Shown one piece after another: positions 1 through 7,539 of a DNA stretch of 64,000 bases; within the stretch, counting starts at the first letter, position 1, and each line of letters starts with the position of its first letter. The translations under genes were made by a program, and so were the position numbers. The stretch comes from Paractinoplanes lichenicola (GTDB lineage Bacteria > Actinomycetota > Actinomycetes > Mycobacteriales > Micromonosporaceae). The notes beneath the pieces are model-generated. The model had not been told where the DNA came from. It made no database searches and saw only the letters and a program-made list of their open reading frames with translations. The stretch is from NCBI RefSeq assembly GCF_016785085.1, contig NZ_JAENHO010000009.1, positions 124,001-188,000 on the forward strand, in the 5' to 3' direction.

Positions 1-2559
1 CCCGGCGCGGGCTTCCAGGCCTGGCCGGCCGACCCCTCGCGACCGCCTGCGCGCCTGCGCCGCCCGGGCGCCGGCGTGGCCGCGCCCCTGGGCCGCGAAC
101 GCCAGATCGCCCTGACCCTGGAGGCATTGGCGCGCGGCCAGGTCGTCAACGTCCGTGGCCCGTGCGGCATCGGCAAGTCCACGCTGTTGCGACACCTGGC
201 CGCGGTGGCCGGCGCCGCACTGCCCGCCGTCCCCGGTCCCGCTTTCAGCGACTCGGCTCTCTTCGACGATTCGGCGTTTCTGGACGATCCGACTTTCCTG
301 GGCGGCCTGACTTTGCCGGGCGGTCCGAGCCGTCCTCATGCCTTCGCGGGCAGTCGCGGTGGTTCGACACGCGTTCGTCCTGGCGTTTATCTGCAGGTGA
401 GCGCGGACGACGACCCAGCCGACGTGGTGGAGGCCGTGCTCGACAACCTCGGCTATCCCGGACGCCCCGAGGCGCTGGCGACCCTGCGCCCGGTGGTGGC
501 CCTCGACTGCGACGCCGGCGGCGCGGCCGGGGTGGAGGCCCTGCGGCCGCACTGCGCGGTGATCGTCGGCTCCGAGCAGCCGATCACCGGCGTGCCCTGC
601 GAGCTGCCCGGACTCGCCGAGGACGACGCCCTCCTGCTGCTGACCCGCGAACTCGGGCACGACCTGAACGCCTTCGAGCGGATGGCCGCCGCCCGGCTCG
701 TGGTGGCCGTCGACGGCAGCCCCCTGCGTCTGCGTCAGGCGGCCGCCGTCGTACGGGCCGGTTTGCGGACCCTCGAAGACCTGGCCGACGTCGTCACCCG
801 CGACCCGGCCGCCCTGACCCGGATGACCCTGCTCGGCCTCGACCGCGCCGACCGTGGCGCCCTGACCGTGCTCGGCGTGCTGGCCGGCATGCACCTGCCG
901 GCCGACCTGGTCGAGATCATCACCGACACCGGCAACACCCGCGCGGCCCTGCTCAAGCTGCGCGACCGCCGCCTGGTCGACGCCGAGTGCGACCGGTTCG
1001 GCCTGCCCGTCTGCCGGGCGCCCGAGAACGCCGCCCTGCTGTTCCGCACGATCGACCTGTCATCGGCGGTCCGCGACATTGCCGAATTCGTCCACGAGGC
1101 CGACCTCAACGCCGACGGCACGATCACGCTGGCCAAGGCCCTGGTCACCCTGACCGGCGAACTGGCCCGCCGCCGACAGTGGACAGCGGTCGTGACCCTG
1201 GTCGAAGCGGCCGAGCCCATCCTGACAGTCGCTGGCCGCTGGTCCACCTGCCAACGGCTGCTCTCGCTGGGCATTAAGGGTGCCCAACACGCCGGGGACC
1301 TGGCCTCGGAGGCACTGTTCCACCACGAACAGGGCACCCTGGCCTTGGCATCGGGCGATCATGCCCAGGCCCGCGAGCAGCTCACCCAGGCCCACGACCA
1401 ACGCGCCCGGCTGGGCGACACCCAGGGCATGGAAGTGAGTGCTCACAACCTTGGCCTCGTCCCAGCGATCCCGGCGGCCGACGACGAGCGCGGTGACGAC
1501 TCGGGCGAACGCGGGCGCTCAGGGGTGAACCGCGCCCGCGAGGGCTCCCCGTGGGCGCCGGCCGCACGGGTGGGGCCGGTCTCGGGAGCGGAGGCCGCCA
1601 CGCCCGAGCCGCCCGCGCCCCGGCCGGCGAAGCAGCGCGGCCGTCTGAAGGCGGCCGCGGGCACGCTCATCGCGGTGGTCATCCTGGGGCTCGGCGTGGT
1701 CGACGCGCTGTGGGACACCAGCGAAGATGCGAAGGGCTCGGCTGCCCCGGCGACCTCGGCAGGTCCGACAGCGACGGCAACCCCGACGCCGACGACCGCC
1801 GCGCCGACGACCGCCACGCAGGCGCCGTTCACGCGGGCGCCGTTCACGCAGCAGCCGTTCACGCGGGCGCCGTTCACGCAGGCGCCGTTCGTTACTCCGC
1901 CGCCGCCCACCACGCCGGTGCCGACCCCGTCCCGGCGGGAGCCGCCCCCGGTCACGAGCCCGCCGACGCCCGGCACCTCCTCGCCGCCACCGAAACTGCC
2001 CGCGCTCGCCCCGGACGGCCTCGATTTCGGAGAGGTCCAAGTGGGCGAGTCGTCGGGGCAGCGTCTCCTGGTCCTACGCAACGACCAGGACGTTCCGGCC
2101 GTCTACGGCAAGCCGACGGTGACCGACCCCGCGTTCGTCGTGCCGGCCTCGGACCCGTGCGCGGGTGTCGTGCTGCCGCACAGTTCCTGCACGTTCGCGA
2201 TCGCGTTCGCGCCCACCGTGCCGGGTGTCGTGCGGGCCGCCGTGCAGATTCCCATGACGACCTTCCCCGACGTACGGAGCAGCCTCGTGGCCACCGGCTA
2301 CTGGGAGTTCACGGTGAACGTGCTTACCAGCCAGGGCAGGGTGACCATGACGTCTCCCGTGCAGGCGTGTGCCAAGACCGAATGCGTCTTCCGGGCGACT
2401 CGGACGCCGGTCGAGCTCAGAGCCGAGGACTGCACGCGGTGTCGGGTCACCTGGCTCAACTGCGTGCAGTCCGAGGATCACCGGACTTGCCGTGCCGATC
2501 TGAAGGCCGGCCTGCAGGTGTTCGCGGGCTTCGCCGGCCCGCAGACGGGGCCCGACTAG
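1..2559 (+). CDS. membrane-tethered STAND/NB-ARC-like ATPase with extracytoplasmic Ig-like (ASH) domain, 5' partial
   Basis: The frame is open to the left window edge; the first candidate start is a GTG at 76, but it has no ribosome binding site and the upstream 25 codons read as coding, so the gene probably begins outside the window. Counting from GTG 76, residues 28-36 form a Walker A motif (GPCGIGKST) in an NTPase of the STAND type, followed by helical repeat-like sequence to about residue 455. A single hydrophobic segment lies near residues 529-550, followed by a Pro/Thr-rich linker with tandem PFT repeats (about 584-605) and a C-terminal all-beta domain starting DFGEVQVGES, like ASH/choice-of-anchor modules, with several Cys. 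I infer a cytoplasmic nucleotide switch linked to an extracytoplasmic domain. The signal is unknown. Confidence 0.7.
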   Translation, partial: PGAGFQAWPADPSRPPARLRRPGAGVAAPLGRERQIALTLEALARGQVVNVRGPCGIGKSTLLRHLAAVAGAALPAVPGPAFSDSALFDDSAFLDDPTFLGGLTLPGGPSRPHAFAGSRGGSTRVRPGVYLQVSADDDPADVVEAVLDNLGYPGRPEALATLRPVVALDCDAGGAAGVEALRPHCAVIVGSEQPITGVPCELPGLAEDDALLLLTRELGHDLNAFERMAAARLVVAVDGSPLRLRQAAAVVRAGLRTLEDLADVVTRDPAALTRMTLLGLDRADRGALTVLGVLAGMHLPADLVEIITDTGNTRAALLKLRDRRLVDAECDRFGLPVCRAPENAALLFRTIDLSSAVRDIAEFVHEADLNADGTITLAKALVTLTGELARRRQWTAVVTLVEAAEPILTVAGRWSTCQRLLSLGIKGAQHAGDLASEALFHHEQGTLALASGDHAQAREQLTQAHDQRARLGDTQGMEVSAHNLGLVPAIPAADDERGDDSGERGRSGVNRAREGSPWAPAARVGPVSGAEAATPEPPAPRPAKQRGRLKAAAGTLIAVVILGLGVVDALWDTSEDAKGSAAPATSAGPTATATPTPTTAAPTTATQAPFTRAPFTQQPFTRAPFTQAPFVTPPPPTTPVPTPSRREPPPVTSPPTPGTSSPPPKLPALAPDGLDFGEVQVGESSGQRLLVLRNDQDVPAVYGKPTVTDPAFVVPASDPCAGVVLPHSSCTFAIAFAPTVPGVVRAAVQIPMTTFPDVRSSLVATGYWEFTVNVLTSQGRVTMTSPVQACAKTECVFRATRTPVELRAEDCTRCRVTWLNCVQSEDHRTCRADLKAGLQVFAGFAGPQTGPD

Positions 2560-2560
2560 G

Positions 2561-2668
2561 GCATCCGCATTCCCCGGCCGCTACCTGCGGCACGTCGACT
2601 ACCTGCTGCGACTCGAGCCGGCGGCCGATGCTACGAGCCGCGGCGACGCCACCTTCCACCTGGAGTGA
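2561..2668 (+). pseudogene. remnant of an AbfB (arabinose-binding) domain
   Basis: A 35-codon open stretch ending in TGA at 2666-2668 has no start codon and lies in a different frame from the preceding gene. It reads FPGRYLRHVDYLLRLEP and ends DATFHLE, which resembles the end of one beta-trefoil repeat of AbfB carbohydrate-binding domains (pattern PGRYLRH...LR...DATF). I interpret it as the 3' relic of a secreted arabinan- or xylan-binding enzyme. Its short length limits certainty. Confidence 0.45.
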
Positions 2669-2682
2669 GGGCGGACTCCGGC

Positions 2683-2701
2683 TGCGGTTAGGCTTTCCTA
2701 A
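2683..2701 (+). promoter_or_regulatory. iron-box-like operator (DtxR/IdeR/DmdR type)
   Basis: TGCGGTTAGGCTTTCCTAA matches the actinobacterial iron-box consensus TTAGGTTAGGCTCACCTAA at 15 of 19 positions. It contains GGTTAGG/CCTAACC arms around a 4-base centre. It lies 22 bases upstream of the DUF3159 gene start, where a bound repressor would block transcription. Confidence 0.6.
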
Positions 2702-2723
2702 CCTTGGAGGAACGGGGTTGGGG

Positions 2724-3392
2724 ATGACGCAGCCGGAGTCGCTCGCACAGTTGCTGAACGGGCGGCGCGCCGCGATCGACGCGACCCTGCCGACCGTCGG
2801 GTTCGTGGCCGGTTGGCTGGTCCTCGGCCAGTCGATCATCGCCGGCGCGATCGTGGCCGTCGTCGTCGCGCTGGCGATCTCGGCGTGGCGGCTCCGCAAA
2901 GGGGACAAGCCGCGCGCGGTCGTGATCGGCCTGCTCGGCGTGTGTGTGGCCGCGCTGATCGCGCTCTACACCGGCAACGCGGCCGACTTCTTCCTGATCC
3001 AGCTGTTCAGCAACGCGGCCAGCGCCCTGGCCTGGGCGGTCAGCATCGTGATCCGGTGGCCGCTGCTCGGGCTCGTGGTCGGCGGCGTGCTCGGGCAGAA
3101 GACCCGCTGGCGGCGCGACCCGGCGCTACTGCGCTCGTACGGGTTGGCCAGCTGGGTTTGGGTGCTGCAATACGTCGTACGGGTGGCGGTCTTTCTGCCC
3201 CTGTACGCCGCCGGCCAGGTCTTCGCCCTCGGTGTCATGCGCGTCGCCCTGACCTGGCCGCTGGTCGCCGCATGCCTGGCCGTGAGCTGGTGGGTCATCC
3301 GCCGCACGCTGCCGCCCGGCCACCCCGGCCTGCGCCACCCGGTGACCTCAGTAGTGCCGGATCCCCTTGGTGAGGGTTCGCGCCCAGCCTGA
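2724..3392 (+). CDS. DUF3159 family membrane protein
   Basis: A 222-residue polytopic membrane protein with about six hydrophobic segments, matching the DUF3159 family of actinobacteria (for example TVGFVAGWLVLGQSI near the N-terminus and GQKTRWRRDPALLRSYG in the centre). Its function is unknown. ATG 2724 is used; a TTG at 2718 in the same frame is better spaced from GGAGG (2706-2710) and could be the true start. The iron-box-like operator directly upstream suggests expression under iron limitation and a possible role in metal or siderophore handling, which is inference. The 3' end overlaps the convergent TetR gene by 45 bases. Confidence 0.8.
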   Translation: MTQPESLAQLLNGRRAAIDATLPTVGFVAGWLVLGQSIIAGAIVAVVVALAISAWRLRKGDKPRAVVIGLLGVCVAALIALYTGNAADFFLIQLFSNAASALAWAVSIVIRWPLLGLVVGGVLGQKTRWRRDPALLRSYGLASWVWVLQYVVRVAVFLPLYAAGQVFALGVMRVALTWPLVAACLAVSWWVIRRTLPPGHPGLRHPVTSVVPDPLGEGSRPA

Positions 3393-3869
3393 CTCGTCGT
3401 GCAGCACGCCCAGCGCCACGACGAAATGGCACAGCTGCCCCCGGGCGAAGAACTGCTGAACGTCGTCGTCGGAAGCGCCCGACTGCTGCTTCACGTGCTC
3501 GACCAGGCGGCCCTGCGCGGCCTGCAACTCGTGCCGGACCGACTCGTCGTCGCAGGCCGCGAGCGCCTGAATCTGGATCATCATGAGCTCGCGGCTGGTG
3601 ATCAGTTGGGCGTACTGATCGGCCATGCCGTCGAGCGTGGTGGCGGTGAGCGCCCCGATGATCTGCTCGAAGCAGTCGTGCAGGACGGTGATGAACAGCG
3701 CCTGCTTCGTGCCGAAAAGCCGGAAGACGTACCCCTCGGAGATGCCCGCACCGGCGGCGATCGTCTTGGTCGACGTGCCGTGATAGCCGGTGCGAGCGAA
3801 CGCGTCGATCGCCGCCTGCATGACATCGGCGCGGCGGACGTTGGCGGTGGAGCGTACGCGAGGGGGCAT
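3348..3869 (-). CDS. TetR/AcrR family transcriptional regulator
   Basis: A 173-residue TetR-type repressor. The N-terminal helix-turn-helix is clear (TIAAGAGISEGYVFRLFG), followed by an all-helical ligand-binding domain. ATG 3869 begins MPPRVRSTANVRRADVMQAA, typical for the family; longer upstream frames run into the cupin gene. It lies 10 bases downstream of the cupin gene on the same strand, so the two are likely co-transcribed. Five copies of a palindrome containing GTGAGTACTCAC beyond the cupin gene are the obvious candidate operators, giving an autoregulated cupin-TetR unit. The inducer is unknown. Confidence 0.88.
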   Translation of the reverse strand: MPPRVRSTANVRRADVMQAAIDAFARTGYHGTSTKTIAAGAGISEGYVFRLFGTKQALFITVLHDCFEQIIGALTATTLDGMADQYAQLITSRELMMIQIQALAACDDESVRHELQAAQGRLVEHVKQQSGASDDDVQQFFARGQLCHFVVALGVLHDESGWARTLTKGIRHY

Positions 3870-3879
3870 TCGCGAGATT

Positions 3880-4413
3880 CTAGAGGCGACGCGGTTCCGG
3901 CTCCACAAACTCCCACCCCATCGCCTCGCCACCCTTGAGCAACTCCTCGGGCGAGGGGTTCCGCGTCTCGTGGGTCGGCATCGAGGGGCTGGTCGCGGGC
4001 TCACCCATGTCCTCGAAGAACTTCTCGAACCCGGCCGGCGTGACCATGCAAAAACCGCGGCCACGCTTCGACCGTACGAAGATGGAATGCGGGGTGGCCT
4101 GCGGAATCCACACCGTCGACCCGGGCGTGACCAGGTGCACGGTGTCGTTGACGAAGACCTCCCACTCGCCCTCGGTGATGAAGAAGAGCTCGCTCTCGTT
4201 GGCGTGCCGGTGCACCGGGGCCTGCCAGCCGTGGGGGACGTCGCACTGGAAGAACGAGAGGACGCCCTTGGTGTCGGCGGCCTTGGCCTTGAAGGTGATC
4301 AGCGCGCCGGCGAACCAGGTCATCGAGCCTTCGTCGGGCCCCAGCATGTAGCCGCTGGGATCGGCCCCGGGCACGGGAGTCCCATTGTGCGGCGCTCGGT
4401 AGTCGAACGACAT
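3880..4413 (-). CDS. cupin-domain protein (quercetin 2,3-dioxygenase-like)
   Basis: A 177-residue cytoplasmic protein with one cupin barrel. The metal-binding motif reads PVHRHANESELFFITEGEWE, followed by the second motif PQATPHSIFVRS. Such proteins bind a divalent metal through His/Glu and act as dioxygenases, isomerases or small-molecule sensors; the substrate here cannot be told. The ribosome binding site GGAGG lies 7 bases before ATG 4413. It is the first gene of an operon with the TetR regulator. The most proximal operator palindrome (4428-4451) overlaps its promoter or leader region, so repression by the neighbour is likely. Confidence 0.82.
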   Translation of the reverse strand: MSFDYRAPHNGTPVPGADPSGYMLGPDEGSMTWFAGALITFKAKAADTKGVLSFFQCDVPHGWQAPVHRHANESELFFITEGEWEVFVNDTVHLVTPGSTVWIPQATPHSIFVRSKRGRGFCMVTPAGFEKFFEDMGEPATSPSMPTHETRNPSPEELLKGGEAMGWEFVEPEPRRL

Positions 4414-4427
4414 GACACCCTCCAGTT

Positions 4428-4451
4428 ATGTAAGTGAGTACTCACATACAT
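4428..4451. promoter_or_regulatory. operator palindrome copy 1 (GTGAGTACTCAC core)
   Basis: A 24-base palindrome with one mismatched pair, core GTGAGTACTCAC at 4434-4445. It lies 14 bases upstream of the cupin start, where a bound TetR protein would block transcription. Confidence 0.75.
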
Positions 4452-4499
4452 CTCCGGCCGGGGTAAGCCCAAACGTGTCGATCGATGGTTGTGTGCCTA

Positions 4500-4519
4500 G
4501 TAAGTGAGTACTCACGTAC
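4500..4519. promoter_or_regulatory. operator palindrome copy 2
   Basis: The same 12-base core at 4504-4515, with matching outer bases GTA/TAC. The centre lies 70 bases from copy 1. Confidence 0.7.
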
Positions 4520-4723
4520 CGCGCATCCGAGAGCGCCGACCGGCGCGTAGCCGGGGCCGGCGTTCTTTTAGGACGCCGCGACCGGTGCCCGCTGCTGCTT
4601 GCCGTCCACTGCGGCCGGGGCCGCTGCGGCTCGCTGCCGCTCGGATCCGGCCAGCTGCGGCTCGCTGCCCGCTTCGGCCCGCCGCCGCTCGCCGTCCCGC
4701 TACGGTCCGCCGGTCCTGACGGT

Positions 4724-4739
4724 AAGTGAGTACTCACAT
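4724..4739. promoter_or_regulatory. operator palindrome copy 3
   Basis: The same 12-base core at 4726-4737, with fewer conserved flanking bases. It starts the first of two roughly 115-base imperfect direct repeats. Confidence 0.7.
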
Positions 4740-4840
4740 CGGCTCTGCGGGTTGTAGCGGTCGATGGGGCGAGTTGGGCTTCGTTGAGAGGGATGCCGTC
4801 TGGTTTGGCCCGGTCGGCGCATCCGTCGGCCTTCGCTTGT

Positions 4841-4856
4841 AAGTGAGTACTCACAT
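4841..4856. promoter_or_regulatory. operator palindrome copy 4
   Basis: The same 12-base core at 4843-4854, 117 bases from copy 3. The sequence after it (ACATCGGC...GCGGGTTGTA) repeats that after copy 3, so the operator and its flank were duplicated together. Confidence 0.7.
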
Positions 4857-4951
4857 CGGCCCGGCGGGTTGTAACGGTCGGCGGGGCGAGTGGGACGTCG
4901 TTTAGTGGGCGCCGTCTGCCTACTCGCCCGCCGCCCGCCGCCCGCCGCTTG

Positions 4952-4969
4952 TAAGTGAGTACTCACTTA
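4952..4969. promoter_or_regulatory. operator palindrome copy 5 (perfect 18-mer)
   Basis: TAAGTGAGTACTCACTTA is a perfect 18-base palindrome, the best copy. It lies 100 bases upstream of the CsbD gene and could place that gene under the same regulator. Confidence 0.72.
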
Positions 4970-5068
4970 AACGTCGGCGGTCGGTGAGTTCGGACACCGC
5001 GATCAATGGTTGCCGTTTGGCAAGTACGGGTATCAGTAGTGCGTTGGCACGACGATGTGGAGGCTGTC

Positions 5069-5242
5069 ATGGCATTCGACGACAAGGTCGACAACAAGGC
5101 CGAAGAGGTTGGCGGCAAGGTCAAGGAGGGCGTCGGCCGCGCGACGGACGACGAGCAGCTCGAGGCTGAGGGCCGGGCCGACCAGAGCAAGTCGAAGCTC
5201 AAGCAGGCCGGCGAGAACATCAAGGACGCCTTCAAGTCCTGA
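5069..5242 (+). CDS. CsbD family stress-response protein
   Basis: A 57-residue, highly charged, Cys- and Trp-free protein with the CsbD pattern (FDDKVDNKAEEVGGKVKEGV, ending QAGENIKDAFKS). Family members are small, abundant, largely helical general-stress proteins of unknown mechanism. ATG 5069 is preceded by GTGGAGG with a 5-base spacer; a longer frame from 5006 adds non-family sequence and is rejected. The gene is monocistronic: it ends in a strong terminator at 5260. The operator 100 bases upstream suggests coupling to the TetR circuit. Confidence 0.88.
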   Translation: MAFDDKVDNKAEEVGGKVKEGVGRATDDEQLEAEGRADQSKSKLKQAGENIKDAFKS

Positions 5243-5259
5243 GCTCGCTGAGAACGACC

Positions 5260-5292
5260 AGGCCCCGGCCCGCGATCAAGCGGCCGGGGCCT
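5260..5292 (+). terminator. intrinsic-type hairpin after CsbD gene
   Basis: An 11-bp perfect stem (AGGCCCCGGCC / GGCCGGGGCCT) with an 11-base loop starts 17 bases after the CsbD stop. Bases AGAACG and CGTTCT outside extend the pairing. There is no U-tract, as is usual in actinomycetes. Confidence 0.75.
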
Positions 5293-5300
5293 CGTTCTGC

Positions 5301-5419
5301 GCGAGTAAGCACGAGAAGCGAGCAGGCGCGAGTAGCGAGCAGGCGCGAGTAGCGAGCAGGCGCGAGTAGCGAGCAGGCGTGAAAAACGAGCAGGCGTGAA
5401 AAACGAGCGGGCGCGGGCG
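5301..5419. repeat. 17-bp tandem array, seven units
   Basis: Seven consecutive 17-base units (consensus GCGAGCAGGCGCGAGTA) fill the gap between the CsbD terminator and the end of the convergent SnoaL-like gene. Units 2-4 are identical and the outer ones have diverged. No coding potential. Confidence 0.85.
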
Positions 5420-5420
5420 A

Positions 5421-5786
5421 TCAGGCTGCCGGGGCCTCGTTCACGATCGTGTAGAGCTTGACCACCACGTCGTTCTCGACGAGCAGGATGTCCACGCCGG
5501 TGACGACCGCGGGCGCGTCGGCGGGGCCTAGTTCCCAGGCCAGCATCGCGAGGTTGCCCACCGTCTGCACCGGGCCGGCCGGGCGGAAGACGAAACCCGG
5601 GGTCCGGTCGAGCAGTTTCTGTGCCTTGGCGTCGAGCGCGTCGCGGCCGGTCAGTTCTTCCTCGGAGTCGGTGAATACGACGTTCTCGGCGTACGTCTCG
5701 GCGATGACCGCGGCCCGCGCCTGCGGGTCACGCTCCCCGAAGACGCGCAGCAGGTTGTTGGTGGCGAGTTCCGTCAGGCGATCCAT
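5421..5786 (-). CDS. SnoaL-like / NTF2-fold protein
   Basis: A 121-residue single-domain protein with the pattern of SnoaL-like NTF2 folds: an N-terminal helical region (LTELATNNLLRVFGERD), then AAVIAETYAENVVFTD and a C-terminal sheet ending LLVENDVVVKLYTIVNE. Members include polyketide cyclases, isomerases and ligand-binding stress proteins; the substrate is not evident. It faces the CsbD gene and has no close co-directional neighbour. Its last codons share a 26-base near-repeat with the CsbD terminator (5273-5298). Confidence 0.75.
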   Translation of the reverse strand: MDRLTELATNNLLRVFGERDPQARAAVIAETYAENVVFTDSEEELTGRDALDAKAQKLLDRTPGFVFRPAGPVQTVGNLAMLAWELGPADAPAVVTGVDILLVENDVVVKLYTIVNEAPAA

Positions 5787-5870
5787 GATCCTGATCGTGG
5801 CAGCGTTCCGCTGATCGCGCCGTCGCCTGCGTCACGGTTCGGGGTGGCGTCGCGGTGGTAACCCGGACCT

Positions 5871-6524
5871 ATGAAGCGTTTTCTCGCGATCCTCGCCGCG
5901 CCCGCCCTCCTAGTGGTCGGCTGCGGCACGACCGGCGCCACGAATGGCTCAGCGCCGGAGCCGAGCAAAGCAGTGCGAACTGCGCCGGAGTCGAGCGAGG
6001 CTGTGCGAAGTGCGCCGGGCCCGAGCGAAGCGGCGGAAAATGCGCTGGAGTCGAGCAAAGCGTCGCAAAGTACAACCGGGGCAGGGGGTGGTCCGGCCCG
6101 ATGTCACACCGCGGATCTCGACGTCACAACCGGCGTTGGCGGCGCCGCGGCCGGCACGCACTCGATCAATCTCCTCTTCACCAACAAGACCGGCAAAACC
6201 TGTTCCCTGTACGGCTATCCGGGCGTCTCCTGGGTCGCAGGCGACAACGGCACGCAGGTCAACGCGGCGTTCGCCCGTGAGCCCGGTGAGACGGCCGCGA
6301 AGACGATCACGGTGAGGCCCGGCGCCAAGGCGTACGTGCTTCTGCTCTGGCCGTATTACGCCAACTGCGACTCCGCGAAGTGCCGCCCGGCGCAGGTCCG
6401 GGGTTACCGTGTGTATCCGCCCGACGAGACCGCGGCGATCTTCGTGAGCGATCAGCAGACGGTCTGCGCGGCGCCGGGCGTCGGCACCGGCCGCGTCCGC
6501 CCGGTTGCCGCCGCGGCAAAGTGA
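5871..6524 (+). CDS. DUF4232 secreted lipoprotein
   Basis: A 217-residue lipoprotein. The signal peptide MKRFLAILAAPALLVVGC ends in a lipobox with lipidated Cys18. Residues about 27-70 hold four imperfect 10-residue repeats (pattern SAPEPSKAVR) made by 30-base DNA repeats, acting as a hydrophilic spacer. The C-terminal domain matches DUF4232 (CHTADLDVTTG, LLFTNKTGKTCSLYGYPGVS, final Cys pair), common in actinobacterial lipoproteins and of unknown function. It is expected to be anchored on the outer face of the membrane. A 21-base tandem array starts at its stop codon. Confidence 0.85.
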   Translation: MKRFLAILAAPALLVVGCGTTGATNGSAPEPSKAVRTAPESSEAVRSAPGPSEAAENALESSKASQSTTGAGGGPARCHTADLDVTTGVGGAAAGTHSINLLFTNKTGKTCSLYGYPGVSWVAGDNGTQVNAAFAREPGETAAKTITVRPGAKAYVLLLWPYYANCDSAKCRPAQVRGYRVYPPDETAAIFVSDQQTVCAAPGVGTGRVRPVAAAAK

Positions 6525-6668
6525 CCGACCGCCGCGGCGAGGTGACCGGCCGCCGCGGCGAGGTGACCGACCGCCCCGGGGAAGTGATGGACCGCCCCGG
6601 GGAAGTGATGGACCGCCGCGGCCAAGTGAACGACCGGCGCCGTGAAAGTGACTGACCGGCGCCGCGGA
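6500..6668. repeat. 21-bp tandem array starting at the DUF4232 stop codon
   Basis: Seven degenerate 21-base units (consensus GTGACCGACCGCCGCGGCGAG) run from 6521, with a related half unit just before. The first unit contains the TGA stop of the DUF4232 gene. No coding sequence follows until 6852. Confidence 0.8.
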
Positions 6669-6746
6669 GTGGTAGGTTACTGAAGAGTTAATTAGGGCTG
6701 ATTTGGCCAGCATAAATACAGACTCGCCCGTTCGTACCACTCCGCG
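6663..6746. promoter_or_regulatory. AT-rich promoter region bracketed by a 12-bp inverted repeat
   Basis: CGCGGAGTGGTA (6663-6674) and TACCACTCCGCG (6735-6746) are perfect inverted copies 60 bases apart. The spacer is far more AT-rich than its surroundings (GAGTTAATTAGGG, CATAAATACAG). It lies about 105 bases upstream of the DUF3455 gene and probably holds its promoter. Confidence 0.5.
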
Positions 6747-6851
6747 TGGGACGAACGGACCTCATTGATGCTCGTCGTGATCTGCCGGGGCCGGAGATCC
6801 GTGTTGGCGGGCGAAGGGGCGACGCTCAGCGCCCCCAAATGAGGAGATCTC

Positions 6852-7433
6852 ATGCTCAACACGAAGCGTTCTCGTGTCCGCGCCGCCGCTGGGGTGGGGA
6901 TGGCGGCCGTGATCGCCACCGTCGGCGCCGTGACCTTCAACGCCTCAGCGGCGGAGCAGGCGCCCGTCGCGCCCGCGGCCGTCGGGCCCGAAGCACGCGC
7001 GGTCTCCATCCCGGGCATCCCCGCGGCCATCAAGCCGCCCAAGGGTTCCAAGCCGATCGGAGCCTACATCGTCGCGAGCGGCACCCAGACTTACACCTGC
7101 AGCACCAACCTCAAGTACGAGGGCGCCTCCACCCCCGAGGCGCAGCTGATCGGCACCGGCGGCCGCGTCCACCACTTCGGCGGCCCGAGCTGGCAGTCCA
7201 CCCGCGACGGTTCCAAGGTCACCGCCAAGAAGGAGGCCGAGAGCCCGCGCACCGGCACGATCCCGGAGCTGCTGCTCAAGGTCGACACCTCCACCGGTGG
7301 CGGCGTGCTCGGCAAGGCCACCTACATCAGCCGCCTGCTCACCTCGGGCGGCACCGCGCCCACCGAGGCCTGCACCGCGGGCCAGACCAAGGCCGTCAAG
7401 TACGGCGCGGTCTACGTCTTCTGGACCAACTGA
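6852..7433 (+). CDS. DUF3455 domain secreted protein
   Basis: A 193-residue protein with a Sec signal peptide (N-terminal RSRVR, a hydrophobic core, then an ASA-A cleavage region near residue 33). The mature part matches DUF3455: GAYIVASGTQTYTC, then the aromatic HHFGGPSWQS and a C-terminal AVKYGAVYVFW. Function is unknown; the domain is found in secreted fungal and bacterial proteins. GAGGAG lies 6 bases upstream of ATG 6852. It has its own promoter region and terminator, so it is monocistronic. Confidence 0.85.
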   Translation: MLNTKRSRVRAAAGVGMAAVIATVGAVTFNASAAEQAPVAPAAVGPEARAVSIPGIPAAIKPPKGSKPIGAYIVASGTQTYTCSTNLKYEGASTPEAQLIGTGGRVHHFGGPSWQSTRDGSKVTAKKEAESPRTGTIPELLLKVDTSTGGGVLGKATYISRLLTSGGTAPTEACTAGQTKAVKYGAVYVFWTN

Positions 7434-7450
7434 CCCAACGCGATTCTTCC

Positions 7451-7481
7451 CGGGGCGTCGGCCGACCAGGCCGGCGCCCCG
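7451..7481 (+). terminator. hairpin terminator after DUF3455 gene
   Basis: A 13-bp stem (CGGGGCGTCGGCC / GGCCGGCGCCCCG, one G-T pair) closes a 5-base loop. An outer CCAACGCG/CGCGTTGG pair can extend it. Confidence 0.75.
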
Positions 7482-7539
7482 CGTTGGTGAACCGAACCGG
7501 CGCTCCCGTGCTACCCACCTCTGAGAGGGGGAGGTGGCG

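Noticed and set aside
4504-4966. Small frames beginning VSTH at the operator copies
   Set aside because: The start is simply GTGAGTACTCAC read as codons; the rest is low-complexity and conserved only as DNA repeats.
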